A stretch of DNA of 27,463 bases from positions 1-27,463 of the forward strand of contig JANQOD010000269.1 in the NCBI GenBank assembly GCA_028289745.1, in the 5' to 3' direction. This stretch comes from Allomuricauda sp. GTDB lineage: Bacteria > Bacteroidota > Bacteroidia > Flavobacteriales > Flavobacteriaceae. The position numbers were made by a program, and so were the translations under genes. How positions within the stretch are numbered: the first letter of the stretch is position 1; every line of letters starts with the position of its first letter. A model generated the notes under the pieces. It saw only the letters and a list, made by a program, of their open reading frames with translations. It was not told the DNA's origin and made no database searches. Below are positions 1-7,342 of this stretch, in pieces.

Positions 1-54
1 GAGACAGAAAACAAATGCTGTCATCAAACAGATAGTCGATCTTGTAGTTTTCAT
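1..54 (-). CDS. N-terminus of an exported protein, cut by the left edge
   Basis: An ATG on the minus strand at 54-52 opens a frame without stops to the window edge, giving 18 residues: MKTTRSTICLMTAFVFCL. A short basic start followed by a hydrophobic stretch is typical of a signal peptide, possibly with a lipobox just beyond the edge. Only 41 bases separate it from the end of the upstream minus-strand membrane protein gene, so the two may be co-transcribed. The function cannot be told from 18 residues. A chance ORF is possible because the open stretch is so short. Confidence 0.45.
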   Translation of the reverse strand, partial: MKTTRSTICLMTAFVFCL

Positions 55-95
55 AATGTTTGTTTTTAGAGATTTATCTACGGTTATTACTGTGC

Positions 96-467
96 CTACA
101 CCTTGGCGATGGCACCATCTTGCAATGCATACTTTTCTTTGATATAATGGCCCACTTCCTGTTCCATTCTGGTGAATTCTTTCTTTTTGGCAAGCCAAAC
201 TATGCCCACGACCAACAGGGCACCAATGACTCCTAAAACAGCGCCGATGGCAATGGCCAAAATCAGCCAGACATTTCCAATATTGGGTCCGCCTGAAATC
301 TTGACCACGTCCTTCTTTTGAAATACCCCTACCCAAGAAAGTCCCTTGCTGACCCTAAGCATTTTTTTGCTGAATAGCGGATATTTTACCTTGTAGTCTG
401 TGAACTCCCTCTCAAGGGTCCCTTTAAGCTCTTCCAAGTCTATCTGTTCTTTTGCCAATAGTTTCAT
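96..467 (-). CDS. Small single-pass membrane protein of unknown function
   Basis: I do not recognise this protein. From the preferred start at 467 (MKLLAKEQ...) it has about 123 residues. A soluble N-terminal part of about 65 residues rich in Lys and Glu is followed by one long hydrophobic helix (about residues 65-94, Gly/Ala/Val/Ile rich, ending in Lys-Lys) and a charged 30-residue tail. The N-terminal half may be a small folded domain facing the periplasm or cytoplasm; orientation is not clear. The frame stays open up to an ATG at 518, but the extra 17 residues (with Pro, His and Cys) do not look like a natural start, so the internal Met is preferred. It lies beyond the atpC terminator, so it probably has its own promoter. 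Confidence 0.6.
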   Translation of the reverse strand: MKLLAKEQIDLEELKGTLEREFTDYKVKYPLFSKKMLRVSKGLSWVGVFQKKDVVKISGGPNIGNVWLILAIAIGAVLGVIGALLVVGIVWLAKKKEFTRMEQEVGHYIKEKYALQDGAIAKV

Positions 468-572
468 ATTCCGTGATTTGATGGGTTGGTGTGGACAAGA
501 TATCCTTGAATATTCCATTTCTTATCCAAGAAATCCAATACACAAAAAAAATCTATGAATTCAGGTAGGAAC

Positions 573-600
573 AAAAAAGCCCAACTCGAAAGAGTTGGGC
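573..600 (-). terminator. Rho-independent terminator after atpC
   Basis: Read on the minus strand, GCCCAACTC-TTTC-GAGTTGGGC forms a perfect 9-bp stem with a 4-nt loop, followed directly by six T. It lies 27 bases past the atpC stop and should end the atpD-atpC transcript. The T-tract is on the minus-strand side only. Confidence 0.93.
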
Positions 601-626
601 CTTAATTTCTTAGAATAGCGTTTGCC

Positions 627-905
627 TCAATCTGCCAGTACGATGACCTTATTATCTTTCATTTCGACAGTACCACTGGTAATCTCTAGAATCGTTTCAC
701 TGTCGGTTCCCTTGGTAAATTTGTGCTGAAACTCTTCTTCGATGTTGATATTACCCTTCACCTTTACTTTTCCTTCTTGCAGAAGGGATACAATAGGGGC
801 GTGGTTCTCGAGCATCTGAAACTCGCCATTGACACCGGGCACCGATACCGAGGTGACCTCGCCTGCAAACAATGTCGCTTCTGGGGATACGATTTCTAAA
901 TACAT
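627..905 (-). CDS. atpC: F1F0 ATP synthase epsilon subunit, short form
   Basis: This is the epsilon subunit of the F1 central stalk, which couples rotation of gamma to the c-ring and in many bacteria can inhibit ATP hydrolysis. The 92 residues starting MYLEIVSPEATLFAGEV match the N-terminal beta-sandwich domain, with the typical G-E-F-x-x-L-x-N-H-A-P segment (residues 32-42). The protein stops where the beta-sandwich ends, so the C-terminal two-helix domain present in the 130-140-residue E. coli-type subunit is absent. This is common in Bacteroidota. The frame is open to an ATG at 935, but the start at 905 fits the family and has AAAAAGG directly before it. It lies 67 bases downstream of atpD and shares its transcript. 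Confidence 0.95.
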   Translation of the reverse strand: MYLEIVSPEATLFAGEVTSVSVPGVNGEFQMLENHAPIVSLLQEGKVKVKGNINIEEEFQHKFTKGTDSETILEITSGTVEMKDNKVIVLAD

Positions 906-972
906 CCTTTTTAAGTTATGGGTGATGGGTTCCAATAAACTATGAACCCTACATACTTAACTCTTAACTTAT

Positions 973-2481
973 TTACGCTTCCGCAAGCATTTTCTCACCA
1001 GCTTCAATAGCCTCTTCAATGGTTCCTTTCAAGTTAAAGGCAGATTCAGGCAGATGATCCAGTTCACCGTCCATAATCATGTTGAAGCCCTTGATGGTAT
1101 CTTTGATATCGACCAATACTCCGGGAATGCCCGTAAATTGCTCTGCCACATGAAAAGGCTGTGACAAGAAGCGTTGCACCCTACGTGCACGGCCAACTGC
1201 CAATTTATCTTCTTCAGACAATTCTTCCATACCCAAGATGGCAATAATGTCTTGTAGTTCTTTATAACGTTGCAACAACTCTTTTACACGCTGTGCGCAC
1301 GCATAATGGTCTTTACCCAAAATCTCGGGGGTAAGGATTCTAGAGGTAGAATCTAATGGATCCACCGCAGGATAAATACCCAACTCCGCAATTTTACGCG
1401 AAAGTACCGTAGTGGCATCCAAGTGGGCAAACGTGGTCGCAGGTGCAGGGTCGGTCAAGTCATCTGCAGGCACGTAAACTGCCTGTACCGATGTGATCGA
1501 ACCTCTCTTAGTTGAGGTGATTCGCTCTTGCATGGTACCCATTTCGGTTGCCAAAGTGGGTTGGTAACCCACAGCAGAGGGCATTCTTCCCAAAAGGGCC
1601 GACACCTCAGAGCCTGCTTGCGTGAACCGGAAGATATTGTCGATAAAGAAAAGTACGTCTTTTCCCTGGCCGTCGCCAGCGCCATCACGGAAGTATTCAG
1701 CAATCGTCAACCCAGACAGCGCCACACGGGCACGTGCCCCTGGAGGCTCGTTCATCTGGCCGAACACGAAGGTCGCCTTTGACTCTTTCATGGCCTTTTT
1801 GTCTACTTTTGACAAATCCCAACCGCCTTCTTCCATTGAATGCAGAAAATCTTCACCGTATTTGATAATCCCTGACTCAAGCATCTCTCGAAGCAGGTCA
1901 TTGCCTTCACGGGTACGTTCACCTACACCGGCAAAAACTGAAAGACCACCGTGGCCTTTTGCAATATTGTTGATCAGCTCTTGAATCAATACCGTTTTGC
2001 CTACCCCGGCACCACCGAACAAACCGATCTTTCCCCCCTTGGCGTATGGTTCGATGAGGTCGATTACCTTGATCCCTGTAAAAAGCACCTCTGTAGAGGT
2101 CGATAAATCCTCAAATTTCGGAGCCTCACGGTGGATCGGAAGACCATTATCGCCTGTTTTGGGCAGGTTTTCCATACCGTCAATGGCATCGCCGACTACA
2201 TTGAAAAGTCTCCCGTACACATCTTCTCCGATGGGCATTTGAATGGCATTGCCCGTGGCAACGACATCAATGCCCCTGCTCAGACCGTCTGTTGAATCCA
2301 TCGAAACGGTTCTTACGGTATTCTCACCGATATGCGATTGTACCTCAAGCACCAAAGTAGTGCCATCTTCCCTACTGATTTCCAATGAATCGTAAATCTT
2401 TGGGATTTCGGTTCCGGATTCAAATTCAACATCAATGACCGGTCCGATGATCTGGGCAACTTTTCCTGTAGTCTTTGCCAT
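973..2481 (-). CDS. atpD: F1F0 ATP synthase beta subunit
   Basis: This is the catalytic beta subunit of F1, which makes ATP from ADP and phosphate at the inner membrane using the proton gradient. The 502 residues show the N-terminal beta-barrel (about 1-80), the P-loop GGAGVGKT (156-163), the GER segment of the nucleotide-binding site, the Walker B region DVLFFIDN, the ALLGRMPSAVGYQPTLATEMG block and the helical C-terminal domain with the DELSEED-equivalent loop (here MEELSEED). An insertion of about 20 residues (SMEEGGWDLSKVDKKAM) follows the GER region; I recall it as usual in Bacteroidota beta subunits. Only atpC follows. The alpha, gamma and F0 genes are not in the window, in line with the split atpDC arrangement of Bacteroidota. 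All catalytic blocks look intact. Confidence 0.98.
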   Translation of the reverse strand: MAKTTGKVAQIIGPVIDVEFESGTEIPKIYDSLEISREDGTTLVLEVQSHIGENTVRTVSMDSTDGLSRGIDVVATGNAIQMPIGEDVYGRLFNVVGDAIDGMENLPKTGDNGLPIHREAPKFEDLSTSTEVLFTGIKVIDLIEPYAKGGKIGLFGGAGVGKTVLIQELINNIAKGHGGLSVFAGVGERTREGNDLLREMLESGIIKYGEDFLHSMEEGGWDLSKVDKKAMKESKATFVFGQMNEPPGARARVALSGLTIAEYFRDGAGDGQGKDVLFFIDNIFRFTQAGSEVSALLGRMPSAVGYQPTLATEMGTMQERITSTKRGSITSVQAVYVPADDLTDPAPATTFAHLDATTVLSRKIAELGIYPAVDPLDSTSRILTPEILGKDHYACAQRVKELLQRYKELQDIIAILGMEELSEEDKLAVGRARRVQRFLSQPFHVAEQFTGIPGVLVDIKDTIKGFNMIMDGELDHLPESAFNLKGTIEEAIEAGEKMLAEA

Positions 2482-2539
2482 TATTTTTCTTTGTTTTGTA
2501 TTCTACTATAAGAAAGGGAAAGCTTATTTTTTCCGGCTG

Positions 2540-2547
2540 CAAAGATA
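2540..2547 (-). promoter_or_regulatory. -7 box of the atpD promoter
   Basis: Minus strand TATCTTTG is an exact match to the Bacteroidota -7 element TAnnTTTG. It lies 58 bases upstream of the atpD ATG, giving a leader of about 50 nt. A T-rich stretch about 21 bases further upstream could serve as the -33 element, but no clear TTG is there. Confidence 0.6.
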
Positions 2548-2584
2548 TGCTTTTACATCATTATACTGAAAAAATTTTCATCAT

Positions 2585-2609
2585 AAAAAGGGCATCTGTT
2601 TAGATGCCC
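2585..2609 (-). terminator. Rho-independent terminator after the SGNH lipoprotein gene
   Basis: On the minus strand GGGCATCT-AAAC-AGATGCCC forms a perfect 8-bp stem with a 4-nt loop, followed by five T. It is 55 bases past the lipoprotein stop and just upstream of the atpD promoter, so it isolates the receptor-lipoprotein unit from atpDC. Confidence 0.9.
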
Positions 2610-2664
2610 TCATTTATATATAAAATCGTTAAAACTTTAGGTCAAAAAGCTGTCATACCAACGA

Positions 2665-4323
2665 TCAGTTTAGATACAGCCCCGTGAATTCAACGGGGTC
2701 GACCTCAGGTAGATTTGAACCGTATTTATCATTGATAATACCGATCATCTGATTAGCTGCCACAGCATAACCTCTAGGGGACGGATGCACTCCATCCAGC
2801 GAAAAGGCACCACCGGTCACAAAGTCGGCAGTTATCAATGCTGGGTTATCTATAGATTGTATGGGTACCCCGGTGGTGGCCACTGTGTTCAGAAAAGCAT
2901 TGGCGTCAAAGAAAGCCAAATCAAATTGTTCTGCTGCTGCCGCAATTGTAGTATTAAAAGCAACCGTGGCATCGACAATGGCCGTTTGCTCAGAAGGTAT
3001 CAACACCCATTGATCATCCAGTGCATATGTGATCCCCTCGGCTGAAAATTGGGCGGCCAGTTCTGGCGATAGCCCCTGTGATTGTAGAAATGCGAAGGAA
3101 TCTTGGTTTATACCACCGATTACATTGCGACTGGGCAATACCAAAAGGTCTTCTGCCGTGGCCTGTCTCACTTGTCCGTACGCAGCTCCGAAAAGATTGG
3201 CCACCAATGGGGCGGCCTGGGGCGGAAGCCCAAACTGTTGTACAAATAATGGGAAATTCGGGTCGGCATTCAACACTTGGGCAATCTGCACCGATAAGTC
3301 GGTCAACGTCTCATCCCTGATGACGACCGCACTTGCCGAATTTTCAGAAAACACTACCGAGCGCTCAGGAACCCCTAAAAATGCAAATACTTGGTTCATA
3401 GCTCCAAAGACTGTATTCAATGTGGGGATCTGGGGGCCAAAATTAGGGTTGGTGGGATCTAACGGCGCATGGGGCACCGTTGTAAAATAGGGTGCGTCGG
3501 TCACATTGGGCAGATTGGCAACAATGCCCTCGGCACCGCCGGCCGTCAAAGTAGCCAACAGGCCGTTATAGACCTGTGCAAAAACCCCTGCGTTGGTAAT
3601 ATCATTTCCCGCGTAGGTCGCTGCGTCAAGATTGCCTGTGAAATTATGGTCTTCGCCCGAACCCCCCGATACGGCATATCCCAAAATGTCATTGGAGCCT
3701 ATCCATAAAGAGAAAAAAGTCGGGTTTTGTGCCATTGCATCTTCCATTACCGATGCATTGGGGCTAGAGGCCATTCGAGCGAAATACGGATTGGCAAGTC
3801 CAGCGGCCACACCGGCCACATTACCGTATCCGTTGGCCAACAAATGATAACTTTTCGCTCCTGGCACCCCCATATTGTTAAAGGGGCCTGACAGCACATT
3901 GGAAACCTCTGTGGTAGGGTCTCCTGAAATGTTGACGGGAACTTGATTTGCGGCATCAAAAATCAGTCGGGTATCCGCTATTTCATTGCCGCCTAATAGC
4001 AGCCCTCCCAGATCATCGTTCATCAACGGCTGGGAAAAGTCGCCTCCACCGGCCAAAGCAAATTGTTGGGCCATGATATTGGGAAAAGAGGTTGCCTGCC
4101 CCCTTATGAACAGAGCATTGTCTGAGAAGCCGGCTGTCAACGAATTGCCCACGGCCACATAGGTAGAGAAATCTGCCGTACCACTGGTATAGTTCACCGG
4201 TGGTGGGGTGCCCTGTACTACCTCGGGCACAAAGGGCACTGCAAAAATATCGTCTTCCTCGCTACAACCCCAAAAGAGAAATGCCCCAAAAAGAAATGCG
4301 GTATAAATATGTTTGTTTTTCAT
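2665..4323 (-). CDS. SGNH/GDSL-type hydrolase lipoprotein, probably surface exposed
   Basis: A probable outer-membrane lipoprotein of the SGNH (GDSL) esterase/lipase superfamily, substrate unknown. From the Met encoded at 4323 it has 552 residues. Residues 1-20 are a lipoprotein signal peptide ending ...FLFWGC with Cys20 as lipidation site. Cys-Ser-Glu-Glu-Asp-Asp right after it fits the lipoprotein export signal known from Flavobacterium (Ser plus acidic residues), which sends lipoproteins to the cell surface. Block I is VGNSLTAGF with the likely nucleophile Ser61 (Asn in place of the usual Asp before it). Block III is WIGSNDIL and block V is LDGVHPSPRG, giving the Asp/His of the triad. The frame is open to 4359, but only the start at 4323 begins with the signal peptide. 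It starts 17 bases after the receptor stop, so the two genes form an operon. Confidence 0.87.
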   Translation of the reverse strand: MKNKHIYTAFLFGAFLFWGCSEEDDIFAVPFVPEVVQGTPPPVNYTSGTADFSTYVAVGNSLTAGFSDNALFIRGQATSFPNIMAQQFALAGGGDFSQPLMNDDLGGLLLGGNEIADTRLIFDAANQVPVNISGDPTTEVSNVLSGPFNNMGVPGAKSYHLLANGYGNVAGVAAGLANPYFARMASSPNASVMEDAMAQNPTFFSLWIGSNDILGYAVSGGSGEDHNFTGNLDAATYAGNDITNAGVFAQVYNGLLATLTAGGAEGIVANLPNVTDAPYFTTVPHAPLDPTNPNFGPQIPTLNTVFGAMNQVFAFLGVPERSVVFSENSASAVVIRDETLTDLSVQIAQVLNADPNFPLFVQQFGLPPQAAPLVANLFGAAYGQVRQATAEDLLVLPSRNVIGGINQDSFAFLQSQGLSPELAAQFSAEGITYALDDQWVLIPSEQTAIVDATVAFNTTIAAAAEQFDLAFFDANAFLNTVATTGVPIQSIDNPALITADFVTGGAFSLDGVHPSPRGYAVAANQMIGIINDKYGSNLPEVDPVEFTGLYLN

Positions 4324-4340
4324 TTTTCTCAGCTTTTTTA

Positions 4341-7142
4341 TTATTGATTGATAACCCATGACACAAAGAATTGTGACCCTATAAGCCCGGCACCGGGCGC
4401 ACTCACATATTCTTCTCCTAAAATATTTGCGCCACCTAGCTTGAAAATTGATTTGATGCTCGGAACACTAAAATTGACCTGGGCATCGACGACGTGCCTC
4501 GAGGGTATGAAACCATCGGCAAAAGAGGCCTCCCAGAGATACCAATCGTTCCAACGCCAATTGATGTTGAAACCAAAATTCTTGAACAGTTCTTGATTAC
4601 CAAATGAGGCCTTGACCTTATGTTCAGGGGTATTGAAACTGGGCTCAAAACCTGGGTCTGAACTCCTGTCAAAATCAAGTTTCGCATAGGTATAGTTAAC
4701 GCCAAAATCGTAGTTGCCAAATAACTGTGTAGTGATGCCCAAGCCACCTCCATATGAGCTAATGTCGGCCACAGAATTTGTATAGGTCTGGAAGGCTTGA
4801 AAATCTTCATTCTGCAATGCCAACAAAGACAATGCATTGTCTCCCGCCTCGCCATAAAGAGGTACCAAAACGGTTCTGTTCGAGATAAAATCATCATATT
4901 GGTTGTAATAGGCACTGAAATCGATGTTGACCTTCCCAACAACGCCACGGTACCCTACCTCGTACGCCGTTACCTGCTCGGGCTGTACCAAAGATGATTC
5001 AAAAGCTTGTGGGGTTCCGGCCTCGACCGATTCGCGCAAAAAGGCATTGGTATAGGCCTCACCACCTGAAAGCTGAACCGTCTGTTGACCTGTCAATGCT
5101 TGGCCATTGGTGCTCAACAAAAGTTGTGGCGTGGTATAGCGATCTAGGTTATCGGGGGCCGATCCCACCAAAATAGCCCTACCTGCATTGAGGCCGATGA
5201 ATAGAGATTGGGTATCGGGGTTTCTAAAACCTGTTTGAAATGATCCCCTGATATTGTGTCTTTTGTTCTCGTCAATGGCATAGACCAAAGAAAGCCTCGG
5301 TGAGACAAACCCATCAAAAAATTCTGATTTATCATACCGAATAGACCCCGTAAACTTCAATTGCTCTTCGAGCATTTTCTTTTGCAACTGCACGTATGCC
5401 CCATATTCATTGTAGTTGATGGCACCATCGCTATCGGTGTAGATGGTACCGCCCGAATTCAGCTCATATTGTCTCCAAGAGCCCCCTATCATAATATCGG
5501 CAAAATCACCTGTCAAATGCGTAAAATTGTAATTGGCATCGATATGGTAGATTTTGGAGTTGTCTTGAAATCTGGCCCCGGTCTCTAAGTTGGGGTCGGC
5601 AGTAACGGCGGCCAAAGCATTGTTGAATTCTGGGGTTCCTGGCAAGAATCTGCCCGTATCAGCCTGTTGCCTGGCAAAGGCATGGGCGGCAACTTTTTGT
5701 TCTTCCGTAGGGGCAAAAATACCTTGATTGGCCAAAAAACCGATAAAGCCCGCTGCATAGTCTCCGAACCATGAAGGTTCTGAGGGGTTGTCAGGGTTGG
5801 GCGCATCCCTTTTCCACCTACGGTTTATATTCAGTGCGGCAAATCTTGTGTCATAAGAGTTTCCTGCCTTTTCTGCTGTGGTGTATCCGCGAACAAAAAA
5901 ATTGTTGTTACGTATTTCCAACTTATGCTGTTGCATGAAGAAATCTTTTATGGCATAACGGTTGGCGCCCTGGTAAATGGTATTTCCACGACCGATCTTA
6001 GAATTCCAGACTATTTCAAAATCATCGGCCCATGGCTTGATATGGAGGGCAAAATCTGCTTTTAAGCTCTCCGCATCATAATCCATAAGATCTCTTTCTT
6101 CATAACCGGTTCTTGAAACCGTGGCCGAACCAAAATCGGTAGCCACCGGAATGGGCAATGATCTCGCGGCCAATTCATCAAAATTTAATGTGGTCGAAGC
6201 CTCATCACCATAGATATTGAGTCCGTCATACGCCGGATCATCCCTTGTGAAACCAGGATTGTTGTAATCTGTATAATCTGTCGAAAACCATTCCGTACCC
6301 TTTAAAAAAGACACCGATGCCTTAGCGGCAAAGAAATCGCTAAAAGCATGTGCCGCCCGAATGCCCACATCATAGAAGTCATTATCACCGGCATTGCTAC
6401 TTGAGGTGAGCCCTGTTTTTGCATAAAAACTGATCCCTTGGTGATCGAAAGGGTTCTTGCTGGTCATGAACATGATACCGTTGTAAGCATTGGCCCCATA
6501 AAGTGCCGATGAGGCCCCGGGCAGAAGCTCTACGGTGTTCACGTCTAGCTCAGACATGCCCAAGAGGTTGCCCAGCGGAAAGTTGAGGGCGGGTGAAGAG
6601 TTGTCCATACCATCGACCAACTGCATGAAACGGGTATTGGCAAAAGTGGCAAAACCACGGGTGTTCACTGATTTGAACGTTAGACTGTTGGTATTGACGT
6701 CAACCCCTTTGAGATTTTCCAGAGCATCGTAAAAAGTAGGTGATGTCGAGCTTTGAATAGCCTTGATATCCATACGTTCAACCGTTACCGGCGATTCGAA
6801 AATACGCTCTGGTGTTCTTGAGGCCGATATCACAATTTCATCAAGCAAAGTAGATGCCTCGTTCAATGTCACGTCGATGGTTTGATTTTTTGAGGTGACA
6901 TTCACTGTGGTGTCAGAAAAACCTAGAATTGAAATACGCAGTTGAAAAGGCGGATTTTCTGAAGTGTTGAACACAAAATTCCCATCAAAATCAGTGGTGG
7001 TACCCTCTGCTTTTCCGACTAGGATCACATTCGCCCCGGGAATCGGTTCGTTGTTCTCATCTACTACTTTACCCTGTACTGTCGTCTGCGAATAGGCCAA
7101 AAAGCCAGACAGCAGGAAGCAAGCAAGCATTATTATTCTCAT
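4341..7142 (-). CDS. TonB-dependent outer-membrane receptor with N-terminal carboxypeptidase-regulatory-like domain
   Basis: An energy-coupled outer-membrane transporter of 933 residues; the substrate is unknown. Residues 1-18 are a signal peptide (MRIIMLACFLLSGFLAYS). Residues about 21-95 form a CarboxypepD_reg-like beta-sandwich (VQGKVVDENNEPIPGANV...TDFDGNF), typical of Bacteroidota receptors. A TonB-box-like EIVISASR follows at about 105. The plug runs to about 230 (V-N-T-R-G-F-A, V-E-L-L-P-G-A-S-S-A-L-Y-G), then a 22-strand-type barrel to the C-terminal FFVSWVINQ. There is no SusD-like partner; instead an SGNH lipoprotein follows after 17 bases, a pairing seen repeatedly in Flavobacteriia. 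A surface hydrolase acting on the ligand before import is my inference. It is not of SusC type. Confidence 0.93.
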   Translation of the reverse strand: MRIIMLACFLLSGFLAYSQTTVQGKVVDENNEPIPGANVILVGKAEGTTTDFDGNFVFNTSENPPFQLRISILGFSDTTVNVTSKNQTIDVTLNEASTLLDEIVISASRTPERIFESPVTVERMDIKAIQSSTSPTFYDALENLKGVDVNTNSLTFKSVNTRGFATFANTRFMQLVDGMDNSSPALNFPLGNLLGMSELDVNTVELLPGASSALYGANAYNGIMFMTSKNPFDHQGISFYAKTGLTSSSNAGDNDFYDVGIRAAHAFSDFFAAKASVSFLKGTEWFSTDYTDYNNPGFTRDDPAYDGLNIYGDEASTTLNFDELAARSLPIPVATDFGSATVSRTGYEERDLMDYDAESLKADFALHIKPWADDFEIVWNSKIGRGNTIYQGANRYAIKDFFMQQHKLEIRNNNFFVRGYTTAEKAGNSYDTRFAALNINRRWKRDAPNPDNPSEPSWFGDYAAGFIGFLANQGIFAPTEEQKVAAHAFARQQADTGRFLPGTPEFNNALAAVTADPNLETGARFQDNSKIYHIDANYNFTHLTGDFADIMIGGSWRQYELNSGGTIYTDSDGAINYNEYGAYVQLQKKMLEEQLKFTGSIRYDKSEFFDGFVSPRLSLVYAIDENKRHNIRGSFQTGFRNPDTQSLFIGLNAGRAILVGSAPDNLDRYTTPQLLLSTNGQALTGQQTVQLSGGEAYTNAFLRESVEAGTPQAFESSLVQPEQVTAYEVGYRGVVGKVNIDFSAYYNQYDDFISNRTVLVPLYGEAGDNALSLLALQNEDFQAFQTYTNSVADISSYGGGLGITTQLFGNYDFGVNYTYAKLDFDRSSDPGFEPSFNTPEHKVKASFGNQELFKNFGFNINWRWNDWYLWEASFADGFIPSRHVVDAQVNFSVPSIKSIFKLGGANILGEEYVSAPGAGLIGSQFFVSWVINQ

Positions 7143-7235
7143 AAGTGCTAAGATTAGATAACGTTAAGTTAGTTTTAATTTTCTGGGTGGAATATACATT
7201 TTTTTTGCATCCAAACCCATAACAGCATAAAAAAT

Positions 7236-7247
7236 TATGCATGCATA
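7236..7247. repeat. 12-bp perfect palindrome upstream of the receptor gene
   Basis: TATGCATGCATA is a perfect palindrome about 95 bases upstream of the receptor start (7142) in an AT-rich gap. It could be an operator for the receptor unit. No exact TAnnTTTG promoter box was found in this gap, so the role is uncertain. Confidence 0.35.
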
Positions 7248-7291
7248 GTAATGATTTGGCAATAAAATGAATTAAACATTGTTGAATTAAC

Positions 7292-7321
7292 AAAAAAGTC
7301 GCCTTTTAGGGCGACTTTTTT
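7292..7321 (-). terminator. Rho-independent terminator after glmS
   Basis: On the minus strand GTCGCC-CTAAAA-GGCGAC forms a 6-bp GC-rich stem, extended by flanking A/T pairs, followed by a run of T. It lies 22 bases past the glmS stop. The A-tract on one side and T-tract on the other make it potentially bidirectional, but only minus-strand genes border it. Confidence 0.9.
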
Positions 7322-7342
7322 TATTTTACGTGATATACCATG

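Noticed and set aside
1455..2242. Several open frames of 80-120 codons inside atpD, on the plus strand and in another minus frame
   Set aside because: They lie fully inside a highly conserved gene, have no recognisable domain, and arise from codon bias of the real frame.
3029..3490. 153-codon plus-strand frame antisense to the SGNH lipoprotein
   Set aside because: Composition (many Ser, Thr, Asn, Cys) is that of an antisense shadow; no start signal or family match.
4436..4948. 170-codon minus-strand frame overlapping the receptor
   Set aside because: It is an out-of-frame shadow of the receptor barrel, with no separate start signal.
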